A stretch of DNA of 64,000 nucleotides, taken from assembly GCA_019022495.1 (NCBI GenBank), contig JAFEKR010000018.1, positions 992,001-1,056,000 of the forward strand. Reading direction: 5' to 3'. Numbering within the stretch: position 1 is the stretch's first letter; each line of letters opens with the position of its first letter. Source of the DNA: Epichloe hybrida. Its lineage: Eukaryota; Ascomycota; Sordariomycetes; Hypocreales; Clavicipitaceae. Made by a program: the position numbers and the translations under genes. The notes below the pieces were generated by a model. The model was not told where the DNA came from. It did no database searches and saw nothing but the letters and a program-made list of their open reading frames with translations. Of the stretch, positions 1-11,541 are shown piece after piece.

Positions 1-94
1 CTCCATAGCGAGCAGCATGTTCCTTGGGGGAAAACGTCAGTTCTCCCGGTTCTTCCTTTGAGACACAACCCACCGTACTAGCTTTGAGTGGGAT

Positions 95-198
95 GCCCAT
101 GTCCATGTCCATGCCCATGCTCATGCCCATGCCCATGCCAATGCGGGCCATGCCCATGCCCATGCCCATGCGGGCCATGCCCATGCCCATGCCCATGA
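95..198. repeat. ATGCCC hexamer array
   Basis: The hexamer ATGCCC and the variants ATGTCC and ATGCTC are repeated many times, interrupted twice by a GCGGGCC spacer. This gives an artificial Met-Pro/Met-Ser peptide in one frame. It looks like a microsatellite rather than coding sequence. Confidence 0.85.
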
Positions 199-510
199 AC
201 AGAAGAAGTGCGTTCTTGCGGCATGTCCAGATGAGCGATAATATCATGCGGATCCGTATGTACTGTGAGTCTGCGAGTCTGCGAGTCTGCGAGTCTGTGA
301 CCCCCTCGGCTCGGGATTTCCAGCTGGATTCGATTCTCGTTTCAGGAAGTCAGATGGAAAGAAAGAAAGAAAGAAGCGCCAGCAAGCCACCATCAACAGA
401 AGCCACTATCAACGGACAGGCCACTTGGGCTAAAACCGGCTGCCAGCTGCCAGCTGCCAGCTGCCAAGGGCTTGTGCTGCACAGTGTGCACTGTGCATGT
501 CGCTCTGGTC

Positions 511-554
511 GGCGTGTCGACGGCGTGTCGACGGCGTGTCGACGGCGTGTCGAT
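511..554. repeat. 11-bp tandem repeat containing GTCGAC
   Basis: Four consecutive copies of the unit GGCGTGTCGAC, the last with one mismatch. Each full unit carries the palindrome GTCGAC. There is no adjacent gene to which a function can be assigned. Confidence 0.9.
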
Positions 555-3358
555 ATGATGCAAAGGGTGGCCCCAACAAGGGACATTTACCCCAAGGCAG
601 CTTCTTCTGTGGGACTTTGGCCGCCTGCGCCCCCAAGCAGATGCCAAACCTGCATCCAGGCGCTCTGCAACAAAGCGGCCTGCCTGCCTGCCTGCCACTG
701 GCCGTGCTGTGACCTGTCAATGACTTGTCATGGCAAAAGGCCGCCACGACAAGGCCATCTGATTGGGTCGTGTTTAATTTGCACGCCCCCCCCCCTCCTC
801 CTCCCGGGTAATTCCCACACCAACGCCACGCCGTGCGCGTGTCACCATTTAGCAACAACGGTGTGAGCGACCTCGTCCAATTGTTTGCCTTCTCCCCAGC
901 CAGCTCTATAAAGTCCATCAACGTCGCCGACACTGACAAGTTTGGCCCCCCAGTATCGGCGAGATGCACACATGCTTGTCTTCGTCCTCCTCTCCCATCC
1001 CTGGTTGGTGGTGTGGGAGAGAGACCATGCTCGAGGACGTACATATGTACCTTTGTGATATCAGACGAAGCAGCACAAAGCACATCCCGTGATTTGTGTA
1101 ATTTCACCACCGATAGCCATGCCCGACCTTTCGGAGCCGACATTGGACATTTCCGCTAGTGGAGTGACATCCAAGCCGACCACGACTTGGAAAGTGTATG
1201 TACAGTACATGCTACATACATAGTGCATTGAAGTCGAGCCATCTGTCGAGGCTGAGTCCCCTGTCAACCCACCCTGCACTAGCTGACAGCCGGTCCAGGA
1301 TCCAGCCAGCCGAACCGAACGACGTTGTCAGCAGGACGTGAAATGCGACTGGCTAACAGGACATGGCCAGGATGCGTCGGTGATCGCCTGGTCGAGATCC
1401 GGGCATGGAGATGGGTCCAATGGTGCGAGTGGGGGAAATATCACTTGTCAAGTGCCAGTTGAAAGCAAACAAAAAAAAGGAATCAAGGCCAAGGCAAACT
1501 GTGGTACCCCCTTTTTACATCTGACAGAAATCTCCCGGATACGCCTCACCGGTTTTTTAGATGCTGATAAGAGGTGTCATTAGTGGTCTGGCGCAATCTG
1601 TCCGTCGTCATCAGAGAAAAGTCCAATTCTTAGTTCTTACGGAGTCCATGTACAAGGCATCCCGACGGAGGGTCGAGGCGAACCGACGTCTCTCGGCATG
1701 TCTCACAGGCACACGGCAGGCCCTCGGGCCATCTGCGGGTGGTGGCGCCCATCGCACTAAGCTGTCTACCACTCGGGAGCCACGGTCCATGTACTGTCAG
1801 GAGAAGACGGACAAGAGCAACGTAAAAACGGAGTGTCCCGTCTGAATGGTTCGATCAGTAATGGTGAAACAACAAACCCTTGACGAAGATACGGTGGAGC
1901 CAGCATTGCTTCCGATACGGAGTACGGACGGAGTACAGACTCGGGCAGATTGGCTTGCGTCATGAGGCCCATGACTGGAAACCAGGCTTCGCAGCGCGAA
2001 TTTCCCTTGGCAGGCAGCCCGCTGCTGTCCTTGTCCAAGTATTGGACTTGTGCATGTCGATGGACAATCTTCAGCCCCCATATCGGCCGAGCGTCAACTT
2101 GATGTGGGCACAGATATAGGACGGTTTTCCGCGTGCTTTCTGGAATCGTCACGGCCATCTGTCAGGCCGGGATAACGTCACGCCCAACCTGGTCATTGTA
2201 CTGGGCACGTCAGCCGTCGTCGTAATATTCAAGACACATTGTCAGCCTGGTTCTCGTGCTAATATTCATGCTTCAGCTCGACTGGAGGCCAATGTCGATA
2301 CCCGCTATGCCGTGTCTTGCAGCTTCTAGCTTCGGAATAGCCACCGTGATTGTTACATATTACTAGCGAGTATCACAATCAACGGGCGTTTGCTATGATC
2401 GACACCGATGTCAGTAATGAGTCGCACGTGCATCCCACATGTGGTTGGCATCACCTCACCACTGGGTGCGGGCTCTCAAGCTCCTCCTCATTGCTTGACT
2501 GACTGGCGGCGGGAGCAGCGGGAGCGTATGCAGGAATAGTATATACATACACGGGAACTTGGAAGAACAGTGCTCTGTGCAGTGTTGTTTCTGTGCTTTT
2601 AACCTGTCTATTGCAAGCGCCGCCGGACCAACTGCTTACTACTAGCAGTAATCCGCACTTGCACCGTCACATCTTCGACAAGTTCCAACGACGGCAACAG
2701 GGACCCGATGCACCCGCAGATCCCCCACTCATGTCTGTTTGGCAGGTCAGAGAGGCGCTCGCAAGGTCGACTAAAGTGGGCAAGAGGGGGTCTCTGTTGT
2801 CTCTCTGTCTGTTGCCTCTCTCCTGTTCACTCTCACTCTGTTGTTCTCTCTGTTGTTCTCTCTGTTGTTCTCTCTGTTACGGGGCCTTGGTACCTTGGCC
2901 CTCTGGCTATTATTACCCTCGCGGGCAAAAGCTAGCCTACCGGGTTAATTGATCCGAAATGTTCGGATAGATGCCCCCTCCCCCCCGCAACTCGGCCAGC
3001 ATCTCTCTTCGAAATCTCGAACCCGAAACAGGCTCGAAACATCAGAACTATATCTACGGCTCCACCCTCCGTCATGCTCGATCCCTCCAAGACCCGTGAC
3101 CTCAAAAAAATAAAATAAAAGACGAGCATAGGAGCAAGGCCCAGCTCATCAATCCCGGCATTTACCACGTAGTACATGCAACTGTATACCAGGGAACACA
3201 AGCCGCGAGACATCGGCAACCATCGAAAGGCCGGCCCTGCTCAAGAATGGGCATTGTTCTGTGGCACCACAGATGACGGACACGAGTTCACGTGTATCGG
3301 GGTCACAAGAAATATGTACCACCGCTCCTTTGTTGCCAGCGGAAGCACCAAGGCCACA

Positions 3359-3398
3359 TGGGCGGCGTGGGCGGCGTGGGCGGCGTGGGCGGCGTGGG
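3359..3398. repeat. 9-bp GC-rich tandem repeat
   Basis: About four copies of GGGCGGCGT in direct tandem. In one frame it would encode Trp-Ala-Ala repeats, which is unlikely to be a real protein segment. Confidence 0.85.
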
Positions 3399-4384
3399 AG
3401 CACGTTTCTGATTACAGCAGATACGGGATGCAGGTAAACGAAGGCTCTTGTGTCCTTGGAGCAACGAGCTCGAATCGGCCACAGGCTAGCTATTTCGACA
3501 AGGAGAAAAGCCTGACGTGCGATTTGCTTCTTCTCAAGACCAGTAGTAGTCCTGATTTTCCCAGAGTAGACCCATTCCATCCCCTTCCCCCCTTCCGGTG
3601 TGCTTGGATGAGTCGAGTCTTCCCTCCCTTGCCAGCAAACAGCTCTTGTATAGCCCACCCACTCACCCCACGATACTTTGCGTTTCCCACGAGCGAAACT
3701 GCCAATAACGCATATACACACGCAAATCCTGCTCAACAATCAAGTGGGAGTCGAGGTGCCCCCTCCCCCCAATCCAGTACTGTGCCTTTCAGCCCGGAGA
3801 TGTCCAGATCCCACCCATCTATACGAGCATAAATCCCGTTGATGATTTCCCACGCCCATCTCCCCCCTCCACCCGATGGCAATTTTCGTGAAACCCCGTG
3901 CGCTCCCAGTACGACTCCAATCCCGACCGCATGTGCACTGCATTTTTTTTTAAAAAAAATTTTTAAACAGAGTGGCTCTTGCAGGGGGTAGTTGAACGCC
4001 GCGCTTTGTCCTTCGTCCTGCTGGGCGGAATCCAACAGCAAAATTTGCGGTGAGACGAGGTGAGCGACCGACTCTTTTTTTGTTTGCACGTCTATTGTCT
4101 TTTGGAGCAAGGATGGACGGAGTTTGATGCGAATAGAGTAGTCTCCGAGTCCGTGAATCGAGTTGTAATGGTTGACGCAGGGTAGGTGTAGTCATGGCGG
4201 CTCGTGTGCATGAAAAATCGTGACTGTGTATTTTGCTTTTTCCCGGCGTGAATATCGACATCTCGTCTGAAGCCAGGTACCTGCGTAGCCGACTTGAACT
4301 GTTTCAGGTGTCTCGTCTTGATGAGAGAGGAATCTTGATCCAAGTAGATGAAGGCGGAGAAAAGGAAAGTGGAAGAATGGCCTC

Positions 4385-7300
4385 CTATCGACGGAAAATC
4401 TTGGTCAAAAGACTTCCTCCTCCGCCGCCGCCGCCGCCACGCCCGCCTGCTCTATCAGATGTGACGTTGCCGTCAGACCTCATTGCAGGAGGAAAAGAGG
4501 CCGGCCCATCTGACCTGCTGACCTCGACGTACTCGGCGTCCACATCCTGTTCCTGCGAGGTCTTGCCATCGCCAGAGGCCAACCTGGTGTGTCCGGAGGC
4601 AAACGCGGCAGTAGGTGCGTGGGCGTGGGCCGCGCTTCGCATCTTGTCGAGGCCGCGATCCAAGTGCTCCACCATGCCGGCCTTGGTGCCGAAATTGTCG
4701 AGGCCATGACTGCCCACGTGCATATCCATTACTTTGCCGAACAGTGGCCCGCAACGAGCTCTGAACTCGGCCTCCAGGTCTTTCTCCTGTGTCTCAATGG
4801 CCTCATGATGCCGGTCTTGTGCTCGCGCGGGAGACGTGGATGACGGCCACGCTCCATCTTCGTTCGCGGCGCAATCTGGCCATGGGGCGTGTTGGTCTTC
4901 CACCAGGGCGCCGTCTGTCTCCGCCATCAACGCCGTCGCCTGGCTGCTGGTCCGGTCTTCGGCAGCAGCCTGCGTCGTCTTTGCCCCTGCAATGAACTTG
5001 TCGAAGGACTGGCTGAACTCCCTGTAGTGACCGCGTAGAATGAAGCAGTGGCCCGTCCATCCCTGTGTGCGCAATTTCTGCGTGATGAGCTCCGCCGCTG
5101 GGCATTCCCTCGAGGACTCAAGTCCGCGGCCGTAGAAGACGATATATTTGGCCGCGTTCCATTGGGAAAATTGCCTTCTGCCCTGTTCGTCGGGGATGGC
5201 GCGTTCAATCAGGTCAAGCGGTGCGGCTTGGAGGAAACTCTTCGGGGCCCGCAGGTTGATTGCCCCGTATACATGCGACCGTTCATACTCAGCCGCGGAT
5301 CTGAGGTCGAAGAGAAGAGAGTCACCAGGCAGTGAAAGCTCAAGAAGGCGGTTGAGGCCTGCGGGCAGAATCATTCGGCGCTCGTGACTGTTGGACTCGA
5401 GCATAACATCTTTGAGCTTCATGGTAGCTAGCTTGTTGGAGATTGAGTCTCTGTCCCGGCGGTGATGGAACCAAACATCGAGATGCCATAGCTCTATGCC
5501 TAGATTGGATGCTATGAAGACACTGTGGGCATCATCGGGCGCCGGCTCTTGCTGATAATACTCCTCGAGCCGGCGCTCGACGTGTGCCGAGAACTTCTTC
5601 GGCTCGGGGGCATTCTCTCCAAATGTTGTGCGTCTCATTGATTGTTGCTGGTTCAACATCATCTGTCTAGATAGCATTCCGCTGCTTCCCGTGACAGGAA
5701 CCGCGGCCTGCCGTTGTGATGTGTTGAGAGACGTGGCAGAGGCAACTGGTCGTATGGGTCGAGCATAATCTCCTGGTGATGTTGTGGATGGTGACGCCGA
5801 TCTTCCAGGAGTGGGGGGCTGACTGGAAGATGGCACTCGCCATGATACATCATACAAAGTATTTTCCCGGGCAGTGTTTCCGTACGAAGTAGATGCCCTG
5901 TTGTGCTGCTGAAAAGACACGTCTTCTGTCGGGGCAAACGTCGTTCCAGACACCGCGCTTGCGATAGATTGGTTGTCGAAGTTATTGACAGCCCTTTGCT
6001 GCTGATGAGATGCAATAGGAACCGCGACTCGTTGCTGGGTTTGCCTTCTTTGCGTGGCCAAGTTGTTCGAGCGGATGAATGCGACAAAAGAGACTGCAGG
6101 GTCTTCTGGCAGGAGATCCCAGACCATGACAGGCATGGAGACGAGCATCAATGTTGAATGGCTCTTGAAAACGCCTTGAACTTTGACGTATTTTGCCATG
6201 GAGGGGAATGCATTGAGCCACTGTTCCCATGCGTTTATGTCCAATCGTTGATCATCCTCCAATGCGAGCGAGATCATGACGTGTGGAGTATCTTCATTTG
6301 GCTCATTCGAGGCCAAGCCATTGGAGATGGGATCTCCCGAGTTTGCGGCTCGTCCTGTCAGTGGTGGTGTTGTGTGGTGGTGAGATGGAGGAGAGGACGC
6401 TGATTCTGTGACTTTCTCGGGTGGGAGTACGCGCGACAGCTCAATACTCGGGGCTTTGTGGTTGGCGGTCATCATGAAATGAACGGGAGTAGATCGCGCC
6501 TCGAAGTGTTTGCCGTTGATGGTAATGGGACGAGGGTGCTTCAAGCGCGCCAATACTTCGGCGTGCAGCATGGCCGCAGAAAAAGTGCGCAGGCGCCATT
6601 CTTGAAGGACCTCGATGAGGGCGTTGGTAAAGGAGTACCGTCCCGGATCGGGAGCGATAGCGTCCCAGCTGGACGCTGATATCGTTTCGGTGATGCTGTT
6701 CCCGTTGGGGAATGTGGCGCTGGCGGCTCCTGCGCAGCAGTCCAGCAGGATGAGAACGTCTGATTTGGACCTTTCGAGAAGAGTTTGGATGGCAGACCAT
6801 CTGGAACAGCGTTAGGGTGACATTCCGACGAGCGAAGAACCGGCTCCAACTTACTGCAACCAGGGAGAGGATTGATCACGAGTTCTAGTACACGACACGT
6901 ACATCAGTCCAGATTCATCACCACCACACACACGCGTGTGTGCGTTTGGGGATACTTACGCGCACCAAGTGCTCTGTCGCGATTCATCGATTCTAGCATG
7001 CCCTCCATAGTATATCAAGAACAGTGTGTCTTGTGACTCGCATTCCTTGATGAGTTGGCCAACGCGCATCATCAACTCCAAATGGGAGTTTTCCGAGGGT
7101 ATGGCGAAGATGTCGGTTCCAAAGGCAAAATCTTCGCGCAGGCATTTCTCCAAATCCTCCAACTCGGGCAGGACGAAGAGATCATCTGAGCCCCAGTGCA
7201 AAAGGAGCGCCTGAACCTTTTTATATCTCTGCGACGTACGGCCTCTATTGGGGAAGGCCCGCGCCGCCGACTGGGAGCCATATCAGCCGTTGATCACCAA

Positions 7301-7630
7301 AGCAATCACCAAAGCGAGAGGTTTCAATTTCCAAGTGAGATGAACCTACATCCTCCAGTCTTCGGGCGAACGCTCCGATATGCTTTATATGAAAACTAGC
7401 ACGACTGGTGTCATGAGTCGCTGATCTTGCAAAGACATCACCAACTCCGTTCACTCCCTGAAACAGAATGAGATGTTAGTCTTGGGGCTTGCGACTCCCA
7501 CATCTTGGTTCACAACTTCACCGGCCTTGCTCAAAGAAACAGGACATACGGGTGCATCGGCGTGCAATGCGCCATTCCCGTCTGCGGGTCTCCGGGAGCG
7601 AATGGTGAAGTATGGCTGTTGGTCACCCAT
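4385..7630 (-). CDS. Caspase-like protein with homeodomain-like and rhodanese-like segments
   Basis: Five exons: 7630-7550, 7457-7350, 7270-6960, 6884-6855 (only 30 nt) and 6800-4385. All joins are in phase and give 981 residues. Residues about 80-260 match the caspase-like (C14) fold seen in many fungi. A beta-strand ending in IYYGGHA supplies His154, and LLDCCAGA supplies the Cys (198 or 199), the expected catalytic dyad. About 577-632 is homeodomain-like, with VWFHHRRDRD resembling recognition helix 3, although the usual Asn after WFQ is His. About 668-770 is rhodanese-like (LLFDLRSAAEYERSH), but the loop reads VFYGRG, so the active-site Cys is Gly and the domain is probably non-catalytic. 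Between these are Ser/Pro/Gln-rich linkers, and a glycine run lies near the C-terminus. It is divergent from the neurochondrin gene. Related fungal proteins are sometimes labelled tyrosine phosphatases. The architecture is my reading and the function is unknown. Confidence 0.85.
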
Positions 7631-8369
7631 AGTGCTGAGATGTCTTGTCCAGTTATGAAACAAGAAGTGACGGGTAGCAATGAATAGCAAGGAAACCTTG
7701 AGTTGGGTGAAGCGAGTCGACGTCGTCTATGTGATTATGTGATGGGCGAGGGTCCAGATGGGTTACCGAGAGAGACAACTGCGTCGTCATCATCATGCTG
7801 GAACTCGGCGTTCGAATGGTCAAATGTAGACTGCGCGGGCCAGTCTCGGTCTCAGTCTCGGTCTGTGATCACACATGCTTCTGAAAAGAGAAAGAGGGAA
7901 GGGATTGTAGAACATGTCGAGGAGGCGCCGTTCTGCGTGAGTTGAGATGGACATGCCATTCCCTCAAAATGACACTTCGTGCGTTTTGTCTTCGGTCCCC
8001 AAAGCGGTTAGGCTGGTCATGCCGGGAGCCCCAAACACGACCAACCGCCCTCGAGTGGTGGATCAGCGGCTCGTCCTCCGCTAATTCCGACCAATGTTGG
8101 TGTGCATCCCGTTGACTCGCGAGCTCTCCCATTGATTGATTGGCTCATCGAGCAGCGTCCCACTGCAAACCTCAAGAACCTCGTTTTGAGGGTTTTGAGA
8201 TGCAAGAATTCAACTCCCATTTCGCACGGCGGGTTTCCGAGTTTTGCTTACAGATGTCACAGCACCAAGGGTCCTGCATGAGGCAAGTTTCACTCGCTGC
8301 GAGACACTAAACCTTGAGAAGCCCAGCCATTGGTAAGACTTTCACATCGAGTTTCGAGTTTCGCAGGAC
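7631..8369. promoter_or_regulatory. Divergent intergenic region
   Basis: About 740 bases separate the start codons of the minus-strand caspase-like gene and the plus-strand neurochondrin gene, so both promoters must lie here. A short GGTCTCAGTCTC repeat lies near 7,847-7,866. I see no gene and no clear TATA element. Confidence 0.5.
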
Positions 8370-10415
8370 ATGGACACGGGGACTGGAAACAGCAGCCAAA
8401 CGTCACCGAATACCATCACAAATAGCCCCGATGCTGCCAGTGTAGCCAAGATAAAATTCCTCCTAGAGGCAAAAGACGACACGCAGCGCTTTGTGGGCCT
8501 AGCCCTCCTCAAGTCCGTTCTCGACAACACGCCAGAGCTTCGTCAAGATGAACAAGTTGTCCAAGATCTATGGGCCAGCGTGTCTCCCAGATTCCTGGAC
8601 AGGCTGATGAAGACTGGCTCGCAGCCGTCGGGCAAGGATGTCAAGGAGATGCTGGATCTTGCTGTTTCCGTCATTCACACTTTCGCAGCACTGCTGCCGG
8701 AGGCTCTGAGGGCGGAAGACAAGTTCACGGGTAGAATACCTGGGCTTGCAAGTTCTGTTTTGTACAGGTGAGAAGCGCGGAGACGCCTGATGGCTTTTTC
8801 AAAGTCTCGACGTGCTAACGGACGGTAGTTCTGGCGAAACCACTGAACTGCTGCTGAAATTGCTTCATACCCTCGTCAGCACTCCCGAAGGAGCAAAAGC
8901 GTTCGTTGAAGTGGGCGATGTAAGCTCTTTGGCAGAAATTGCCCCGACGCATGCCACTGTGTTAGAGATCTTCTCGTTTGCTTGGCTGAATGGCATGGCT
9001 TCCATTGTCGACAAGCATGTCTTGATCAGTCAGGTTGCCGACACGATGCAATCGTTGGTTGCTTCATTTACAGGCACTGACGGGGTGACGCTCCTTGAGT
9101 TTTTGGGGAACTTTCTTCGCCAAGTAGATCCAGCTGTGAGTACATGTTGCTCACAATTGGAGCTTGATGTGCGCAAGCGTTGTCTAACCTACTTCTGTAG
9201 ATACTGCCGCATCAACCGCAGTGGCTCGAGACAGTTGTCGGATTCATCCGAAATCTCGTGACAAGTCGCCCGAACCTCGCCGCCAGGTCTGCTTATACCA
9301 ATGCAGCAGCTTCAGTACTCCAGGTATACACGGCGCAAGCCTCAAAATTACTCTTCACCGAGAACGCAAAGGACGACAAGCCCTTTGCCTACCTCTTGAT
9401 CAATCTGCTGCTGATCGATATCCGGTCCTCGATTCCCACGCTTCTGCAACAGCTCAACCAGCCAGACTATGCTGCACTTTCGCGAAGATTAGCCTCGGCT
9501 TTTGATGTTATTTCCATCTTCATCGGACATCTCGTGCGATGCTTGGAAGACGATTCCATGGAGACATTCACCATATCACCCGATAGTTTACTGAAGCTAC
9601 GCAGGGGCATTTCGGAAACCATGTCTGTTACTGTCGAGTATCTGCGTGATAGATGGGATGCAACCTTTGCCGGTGCCATGGGCTTACACCCCGATGCCCG
9701 AGCTGCCAACACAGAAACATCGACTGGCTCACGCCAAACTTTAGCCTGGGACTCCCTGGCCCATTCTGCCGACGAAGACCCCATGATCCTCTCTGCTGTT
9801 CGAGCACTAGCAATTTGGCTAAGGGAAGAGGATAACGATACGTTACGCAAAGAAGCCACGGGTCTCACGGACATGCTCTTGGAGCTATATCAGAGCAGCT
9901 CAATGGACAAGCTGGACTTTAGGTCAGCAACTTTAGTTGGGCTAGAAGCCCTGATGACCATGCAACGAGGCCGAGAAATCTTCCTCCGCAATGATGGCTG
10001 GAATATTCTGAGCAAGGACTTGGCCAGCCTTTTGGACCCCTCTGGAAAAGATGCTTCGGACGCTGATGCATCTCGGGGCATCGAGATTGTTCGCATCCTG
10101 CTCTCGGTAGCAGAGGCAGAATCATCGGGCACACGGGAAGAGTGGATGGATCTCATCACAACCGTAGCAGCATGGGACGCCTCTGCGCGGAATAAATCCC
10201 CCACCGTTGCAGAGTTTCATGTTTCAGTACTGCACTTGTGCTGTGCCTTGCTCATCGGTGCGAGCCGCGGAATGAGAAATCGATATAGGCAGTCTATAGG
10301 CGCCGTTCACGGCATCGTCGGGCAGCTACGTAAGAACATCACTGGGAATGGATTCCTCAATGAGGACATGAATGATATTAAGAGTACGATGGACAATGTG
10401 TTGGAGGAGCTATAA
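8370..10415 (+). CDS. Neurochondrin-family protein
   Basis: Three exons (8370-8767, 8829-9135, 9201-10415) join in phase to 639 residues. The protein is almost entirely helical: it has long runs of amphipathic repeats rich in Leu, Ala and Ser, with no signal peptide or membrane segment. The order of blocks (KIKFLLEAKDDTQRFVGLALL at the N-terminus, then ETTELLLKLLHTLVSTPEGAK, and a C-terminal block ending in HGIVGQLRKNITGNGFL) matches the neurochondrin family, which has an ARM/HEAT-like fold. In animals neurochondrin is a cytoplasmic neuronal protein; in fungi the family is conserved but poorly characterised. The start is the first ATG of the open frame, close behind an in-frame leader without other ATGs. 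It converges with vma22, only about 155 bases away. I am confident of the family and less so of the role. Confidence 0.88.
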
Positions 10416-10569
10416 AACTGTCATCTAAAAATCCATAACACAACGCCGTCATCCATACCATCTATCCACTTGTCAACCTGTTTGATAACCACGGCGCACA
10501 TGTCCAACCGTCCAAATGCAGGGGTTCAAAAGAAAAGCACAGCACCAGAACATCCGAATGAAAATGTTC

Positions 10570-11169
10570 CTAAGCAAGAGCCTGGACATGCTCCGTCCTC
10601 AAAGCAACCTTGTCAGCCACCCCAACGCCACCCTCCTCCGCCTTGGCCCTCCTCTTCCTCGCCCTCCGCACCTCAATCTCGACATGCCGCATCTCCGCCG
10701 CCACCGAGGCCAGCCGCGGAATAACCTCCTCCACGGACCTCACGGAGTGAACCTGAGCGGTGCGCAGCGGCAGGGGCGTGAGAATGCCGAACCAGCGCAG
10801 GGGATCCCCCCCGCCCGACCTCGCTGGCTTCTCGTCTCCGTCATCGGGCGTGGGCGTGGGCGTGGGCGTCGCGGATGACGGTTCCCCTTGCTCGTCGCCT
10901 TTTCTTGCGCGCGTCCGTCTGACGGAGAACTCGGCGTGGTCCCCGCCGCGACACTGCGTCTCCAGCCGTCGCGAAGCTTGCATCCTCTGATCGTAGTGGT
11001 CTTGGCCGAACCTCTGGCCGCGCTCTCCTGAGAAGTTGGCCCGCGCAATGTCATGGAAGATGGAGGCTTGGAGGTGAGAGAGCTGCTGCCGCAGGTGGGT
11101 GTACTTGTCTAGGAGGGCGAGGTAGCGCTCCAGGAGGTCGTCTATGGTTTTTTGCTGGATGGAGGGCAT
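10570..11169 (-). CDS. vma22: V-ATPase assembly factor Vma22 (CCDC115 family)
   Basis: A single exon of 199 residues. The open frame extends upstream only through a TTG, so I take the ATG at 11169 (MPSIQQKTIDD). An N-terminal coiled coil (about 5-50: DDLLERYLALLDKYTHLRQQ) is followed by a charged, Thr-Pro-rich low-complexity insert. A C-terminal block reading PLRWFGILTPLPLR with a trailing amphipathic helix is the signature of Vma22/CCDC115. The yeast protein acts in the ER with Vma12 and Vma21 to assemble the membrane sector of the vacuolar ATPase. The polar insert is longer than in yeast. The gene is read convergently with neurochondrin and in the same direction as the MFS gene upstream. 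Confidence 0.85.
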   Translation of the reverse strand: MPSIQQKTIDDLLERYLALLDKYTHLRQQLSHLQASIFHDIARANFSGERGQRFGQDHYDQRMQASRRLETQCRGGDHAEFSVRRTRARKGDEQGEPSSATPTPTPTPDDGDEKPARSGGGDPLRWFGILTPLPLRTAQVHSVRSVEEVIPRLASVAAEMRHVEIEVRRARKRRAKAEEGGVGVADKVALRTEHVQALA

Positions 11170-11541
11170 GCTGGATGCTGTTGGGGGACTACCAGTTGGG
11201 TGCGTTTGGGGATCTGGGGGCAAAATAGGCTGTTGGTGGTGGTGGCCGCGTGAAATGGAAAATGTCAGTTTGTTGTCGAGTTGTCGAGGTTGAGGGGGAT
11301 GGATGGGGTGGGTCCGACAGGGGGGGAAGTCTGGGTTTGCTGGCTGGCTGGCTGGCTGTAGTACGGACTTGGCAGGGAATAAATTAGAACGGGCAACGAA
11401 ATTTCACGGCGATGGGCGGGGCGGATGCAGTTTTTTGCATCTGCCAACTGCAACGGGTTCTTCTCAATCATCCATGGACATGTTGATTCGTCGATTCGTC
11501 GTTCCCATCATATCTAGTCGTCGTTCGAGGATTCGGAGCCT
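11170..11541. other. Short spacer between vma22 and the MFS gene
   Basis: About 370 bases with a small GGCT array (around 11,339-11,357) and G-rich stretches. It should contain the vma22 promoter and the 3' end of the MFS transcript. No gene seen. Confidence 0.5.

Larger units (their letters stand above)
1..4384. other. Gene-poor, low-complexity region
   Basis: I see no convincing gene here. Open frames exist on both strands, but they overlap one another, are rich in Cys, Arg and Ser, and show no recognisable domain or consistent splice structure. The longest plus-strand frame (24-866) owes its length to a Met-Pro repeat from an ATGCCC hexamer array. The region carries many short tandem arrays (separate entries), pyrimidine runs and poly-A/T tracts near 3,945-3,965. 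It lies beyond the 3' end of the caspase-like gene on the minus strand. Lineage-specific small genes cannot be excluded. Confidence 0.6.

Noticed and set aside
24..866. 280-codon plus-strand frame with Met-Pro repeats
   Set aside because: Its length comes from the ATGCCC hexamer array. The rest is Cys/Arg-rich with no domain, and opposite-strand frames of similar length overlap it.
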